NCBI RefSeq assembly: GCF_000259075.1
Contig: NZ_AJKI01000002.1
Location: 186,001-250,000, forward strand
Direction of reading: 5' to 3'
From: Marinilabilia salmonicolor JCM 21150
GTDB taxonomy: Bacteria > Bacteroidota > Bacteroidia > Bacteroidales > Marinilabiliaceae
Length of the DNA: 64,000 bases
The position numbers and the translations under genes were made by a program. The notes under the pieces were generated by a model. The model had not been told where the DNA came from and searched no databases. It saw nothing but the letters and a program-made list of their open reading frames with translations. Shown here in pieces: positions 61,527-64,000 of this stretch (position 1 is the stretch's first letter; every line of letters starts with the position of its first letter).

Positions 61527-62058
61527 AGCCATAGAGTTAAAATTAAAAATTACAATTTACTTTTTTTCACATTATTAATACTACTTATTATCAATTAAAT
61601 ACCTGTAAAAAACTCTTTCACATAGTCTAGTTTTCTTTGATTGTTAGGCCTTAATAAGTAAAACCTCTAATAAAATGCCCTCAACTGTTCTGTTCTATGT
61701 GGCTTGACAAATATAAGGTATCGCCGCGAAATAATGAAACCTTTTTTAAGTTTTTTTAATTCTTGATCATGCTTTTCCAACCAACCAACTGACCATCAAG
61801 ACACTCAGGCCTCAAGACAACTTTCGATTCGGCTATTAAACCCACCCTTGCTCATACAATTTCTTCATTTTATTATACTATTTTAAGAAAAAATAAAGCG
61901 AAATAGCGCACTTCACAGACCTGAGAAAAAAACAGACAAACAGACTCCCCTTACTTTCAACAAATAGAAAAATCCTATTTTGAATAAATCCACACAACAC
62001 TATTGTACTATTTTGTCTCTTTCGCTATTTTTGCACAATAAACCTCCAATTAAATACT
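61527..62058. promoter_or_regulatory. Divergent control region between SusC pair 3 and the AraC-type regulator
   Basis: On the minus strand TATATTTG (61708-61715) is a perfect -7 box facing SusC. On the plus strand TATTTTTG (62026-62033), with ATTG 20 bases upstream (62002-62005), faces the regulator. The rest is AT-rich without a gene. Regulator-binding sites probably lie between 61715 and 62000, but I cannot name them. Confidence 0.5.
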
Positions 62059-62937
62059 ATGAGAAATCAGATACACAGAGAAATTACCCCTTTACAGGAA
62101 GATGATTGTTTTCTGGTTTTCGACAGGGAACGTGACCTTTTTACCTTCCCTATCCACTTCCACCCGGAATATGAGATTAACTTCATCGCCAAAGCAAAAG
62201 GAGCCAGAAGGGTTGTAGGCGATCACATAGGGGAAATCACTGACATGGAACTTGTAATGGTCGGACCAAACCTCTATCATGGTTGGGAGAATTATAAAAA
62301 CACCAGTGATCATATGCATCATGAAATTACCATTCAATTCCCGAGAGACTTATTTCAGGAACATCTGTTGCAGAAAAACATTCTTAAACCAATAAGAGAG
62401 ATGATGCACAATGCCAACCGGGGCATCCTCTTCTCAGAGCAAACCACAGAGATGGCTGCAGAAAGACTGATGGAAATTAGCAAAAAAAGAGGTTTCGATT
62501 CTTACATGGAGTTTCAGTCGCTGTTGTACGATCTGGCAATCTCCAGAGATCAGCGGTTGCTCACAAATATCTCATTTCAGAAAACCAGTGACTTCTTCAA
62601 CAGTGACCGAATTGAAAAGATATACAATTTTGTACGTGAGAATTACAACAAAAGGATCATGCTGGAGGATGCAGCCAATCTTCTGAACATGTCAATTGTT
62701 TCCTTCAGTCGCCTGATAAAACAGCGTACGGGAAAGTCTTTTGTAGATTTTGTAAATGAGATTAGGCTCGGTTACGCCACAAGAATGCTCATTGAAACCA
62801 ATAAAAGCGTATCTGAGATTTGCTACGAATGTGGATTCAACAACATTTCAAATTTCAACCGAACCTTTAAGAAAAAACAAAATTGCACCCCATCAGAATT
62901 CAGAACCAATTTCAACGGGGTGAAGAATGTTTTTTAA
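62059..62937 (+). CDS. AraC-family transcriptional regulator with cupin sensor domain
   Basis: The 292-residue product has an N-terminal cupin-like sensor (FTFPIHFHPEYEINFIAKAKG with metal- or sugar-facing His, GDHIGEITDMELVMVGPNLYHGW). A C-terminal AraC double helix-turn-helix follows: ENYNKRIMLEDAANLLNMSIVSFSRLIKQRTG and VSEICYECGFNNISNFNRTFKKKQNCTPSEFR, the second carrying the AraC signature. It is soluble and cytoplasmic, unlike the membrane HTCS regulators of many PULs. Its divergent position next to SusC pair 3 makes it the best candidate to control the right-hand part of the locus, perhaps all of it, in response to an imported sugar. No other regulator gene is present in the locus. Confidence 0.9.
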   Translation: MRNQIHREITPLQEDDCFLVFDRERDLFTFPIHFHPEYEINFIAKAKGARRVVGDHIGEITDMELVMVGPNLYHGWENYKNTSDHMHHEITIQFPRDLFQEHLLQKNILKPIREMMHNANRGILFSEQTTEMAAERLMEISKKRGFDSYMEFQSLLYDLAISRDQRLLTNISFQKTSDFFNSDRIEKIYNFVRENYNKRIMLEDAANLLNMSIVSFSRLIKQRTGKSFVDFVNEIRLGYATRMLIETNKSVSEICYECGFNNISNFNRTFKKKQNCTPSEFRTNFNGVKNVF

Positions 62938-62975
62938 CCCGATTGTTCAGGTTATCTTAATCTCTCATTTTCAAA

Positions 62976-63074
62976 TCAGAATACAATCAGAAAAAGAAGG
63001 CCAAAAACAATGATAGCCTGAGCAAGCAGAATACGCTGGGGCAAATCAAATGAATAACTTTTTTTTGAAGACAT
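62976..63074 (-). CDS. 32-residue single-helix membrane micropeptide (possible gene)
   Basis: A minus-strand frame from ATG at 63074 encodes 32 residues. A polar, basic start (SSKKSYSFDLPQRI) is followed by one hydrophobic helix (LLAQAIIVFGLLFLIVF) ending at the stop. The charge pattern suits an inner-membrane micropeptide. It sits alone between the AraC regulator, which is convergent with it, and the strong terminator at 63169-63202. I know no family. A frame this short can arise by chance, so the only support is its composition and the clean Met-to-stop membrane topology. Confidence 0.4.
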   Translation of the reverse strand: MSSKKSYSFDLPQRILLAQAIIVFGLLFLIVF

Positions 63075-63168
63075 AATGAATGGTTTTTTAATGGGTTTAA
63101 TAACATAGGGTTACCATAACACTATTCACAAGACGAAAAAAAAACAAAAAGGTTGCGTTCTTGTATAA

Positions 63169-63202
63169 AAAAAACACCATCACAATTTTGATGGTGTTTT
63201 TT
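63169..63202. terminator. Very strong bidirectional terminator
   Basis: A perfect 14-bp stem (63169-63182 with 63189-63202) around CAATTT has A and T runs on both sides, so it can stop transcription in both directions. It lies 26 bases after the minus-strand secreted-protein gene and about 230 bases after the AraC gene. Confidence 0.92.
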
Positions 63203-63227
63203 ATATGAAAATGTTTTACTCAATTCA

Positions 63228-63683
63228 TCAGAATCCACCCTCGCCGGCAGCAAACTGTTTCTGCAGAGAGAGAACTGCCCTGGCACATCCTTCATTACCT
63301 TCGGGAAAGGAGAAAACAAGACTGTAAACCTTTGTGGATCGACAAACGAATCCAAATGCACTGTACATTTTACCCTGGGCTTTATTACTTACAAGCAATT
63401 TATCTCCATCGTAAAGCTGCATATGGACCTTTTCTGAATTGCCTCCTCCATTCACAACATTAAATTTATACTGACTCCGACTGTTCAGGATCACAGAATA
63501 CTTAACGGTTCCGCTTTCCCCTGCTTTGTCATTTTTCAAGTCAACAATAAAGTCTTTGATATATTGTCCGTCTCCCATCTGAGCGAGGGCATCTTTCAAA
63601 AGAGCTTCGTGATTGCACTGAGCATTTGCACCGGAAAACCCAACGCCCACCAAAAGAAGAAGTGTAAATATTAATTTTCTCAT
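63228..63683 (-). CDS. Small secreted protein, unknown
   Basis: The 151-residue product has a clear signal peptide (KLIFTLLLLVGVGFSGANAQ). The mature part starts CNHEALLKDALAQMGDGQYIKDFIVDLKND, a short helical pair. A beta-sandwich-like stretch (GTVKYSVILNSRSQYKFNVVNG, KVHMQLYDGDKLLVSN, YSLVFSFPEGNEGCARAVLSL) follows. Three Cys remain in the mature chain (about residues 22, 114 and 133), which could form one disulfide. It resembles many small exported beta-sandwich proteins of Bacteroidota, but I recognise no family. It lies 60 bases after an unidentified gene on the same strand and is followed by a strong terminator, so both probably form one unit. Confidence 0.7.
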   Translation of the reverse strand: MRKLIFTLLLLVGVGFSGANAQCNHEALLKDALAQMGDGQYIKDFIVDLKNDKAGESGTVKYSVILNSRSQYKFNVVNGGGNSEKVHMQLYDGDKLLVSNKAQGKMYSAFGFVCRSTKVYSLVFSFPEGNEGCARAVLSLQKQFAAGEGGF

Positions 63684-63743
63684 CGTTCAAAATTTTAATC
63701 GTACTGTAAAAAAAGAAGTTAAAAACTACTGGTAATCAGACTC

Positions 63744-64000
63744 CTATTTAACAATGTCAGTACGAATTTCCTTAATTTTATCAATTATTGTGCCAAGCGT
63801 TTCAGGTGAAATTTCCACATGACTTACCTCATCCTGAACAATAATAAGCATTCCGTCCTGTTCAATGGTTTTGGGTTCGCCAACTTCTTTGGTTATTTTT
63901 ACCTGCTTATACAGTGTCTTCAGTTCAGACAAATGATCAATCAGCATCTTGAAGCTGCTGTTTTGCTCATAGTTCTGAAGAATGATGTAAAGAATGTCCA
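63744..64000 (-). CDS. Unidentified protein, C-terminal part (start outside window)
   Basis: The frame is open to the window edge, giving at least 85 C-terminal residues: an amphipathic helix (ILYIILQNYEQNSSFKMLIDHLSELKTLYKQV), then KITKEVGEPKTIEQDGMLIIVQDE and a final helix TLGTIIDKIKEIRTDIV. It is charged, with no membrane segment in the visible part. I do not recognise it. It is encoded just upstream of the small secreted protein at 63228 on the same strand, with a 60-base gap. The internal ATG at 63947 is not needed as a start because the frame continues. Confidence 0.6.
   Translation of the reverse strand, partial: DILYIILQNYEQNSSFKMLIDHLSELKTLYKQVKITKEVGEPKTIEQDGMLIIVQDEVSHVEISPETLGTIIDKIKEIRTDIVK

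Noticed and set aside
1-64000. CRISPR arrays, tRNA or rRNA genes, intact insertion sequences, integrases
   Set aside because: Scanning by eye found no regularly spaced repeats, tRNA T-loop patterns, rRNA-like sequence or transposase ORFs.

Overview
The window is a chromosomal segment of a member of the Bacteroidota, most likely a marine or sediment Marinilabiliales/Prolixibacteraceae-type organism. The evidence is SusC/SusD pairs, GldA, a T9SS-type C-terminal domain, weak Shine-Dalgarno signals and repeated matches to the Bacteroidota -7 promoter box TAnnTTTG. The order-level placement is inference. No rRNA, tRNA, CRISPR array or intact transposase was recognised.

Region 1 (1-26100) is mostly housekeeping. 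It holds the 3' part of asnS with a good terminator, a PH-domain protein, a secreted S9A prolyl oligopeptidase, and an outer-membrane barrel gene broken by one in-frame stop in its signal peptide. Next come a DMT exporter, small lipoproteins and membrane proteins, a TlpA-like thioredoxin lipoprotein, and the methylmalonyl-CoA mutase genes mutA and mutB, split by a GxxExxY nuclease-fold cassette. Then follow a PAS-LuxR regulator, an exported endonuclease/phosphatase-family lipoprotein, a YdcZ-type membrane protein, a probable T9SS cargo, ispG divergent from gldA, pdxH, purE, and hpt-adk-obgE. Several gaps here carry palindromic intergenic repeats.

Region 2 (26136-61526, all on the minus strand, with a divergent AraC-type regulator at 62059) is a large polysaccharide-utilisation region. 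Its leftmost half is a textbook beta-mannan locus: SusC, SusD, two IPT-domain surface glycan-binding lipoproteins, GH26, then GH27, GH26, GH130 mannosylglucose phosphorylase, AGE-family epimerase and a GPH symporter. Together these would bind galacto(gluco)mannan, cut it, remove galactose, epimerise mannobiose to mannosyl-glucose and phosphorolyse that product. Right of it lies a four-gene unit: a multi-pass membrane protein, a beta-propeller lipoprotein with a CxxCH heme motif, a chorismatase/RidA-like enzyme and a SusB-type inverting GH97. Beyond that are two tandemly duplicated SusC/SusD pairs, one followed by an extra surface lipoprotein. Hairpins and terminators divide the region into transcription units.

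Region 3 (62059-64000) has the AraC regulator, a 32-residue membrane micropeptide ORF, a small secreted protein followed by a very strong terminator, and the 3' end of an unidentified gene.

The best candidates for something undescribed are the membrane protein/heme propeller/chorismatase-like operon and the GxxExxY cassette bounded by inverted arrays of 8-bp units. All family assignments were made by reading motifs; no database search was run.
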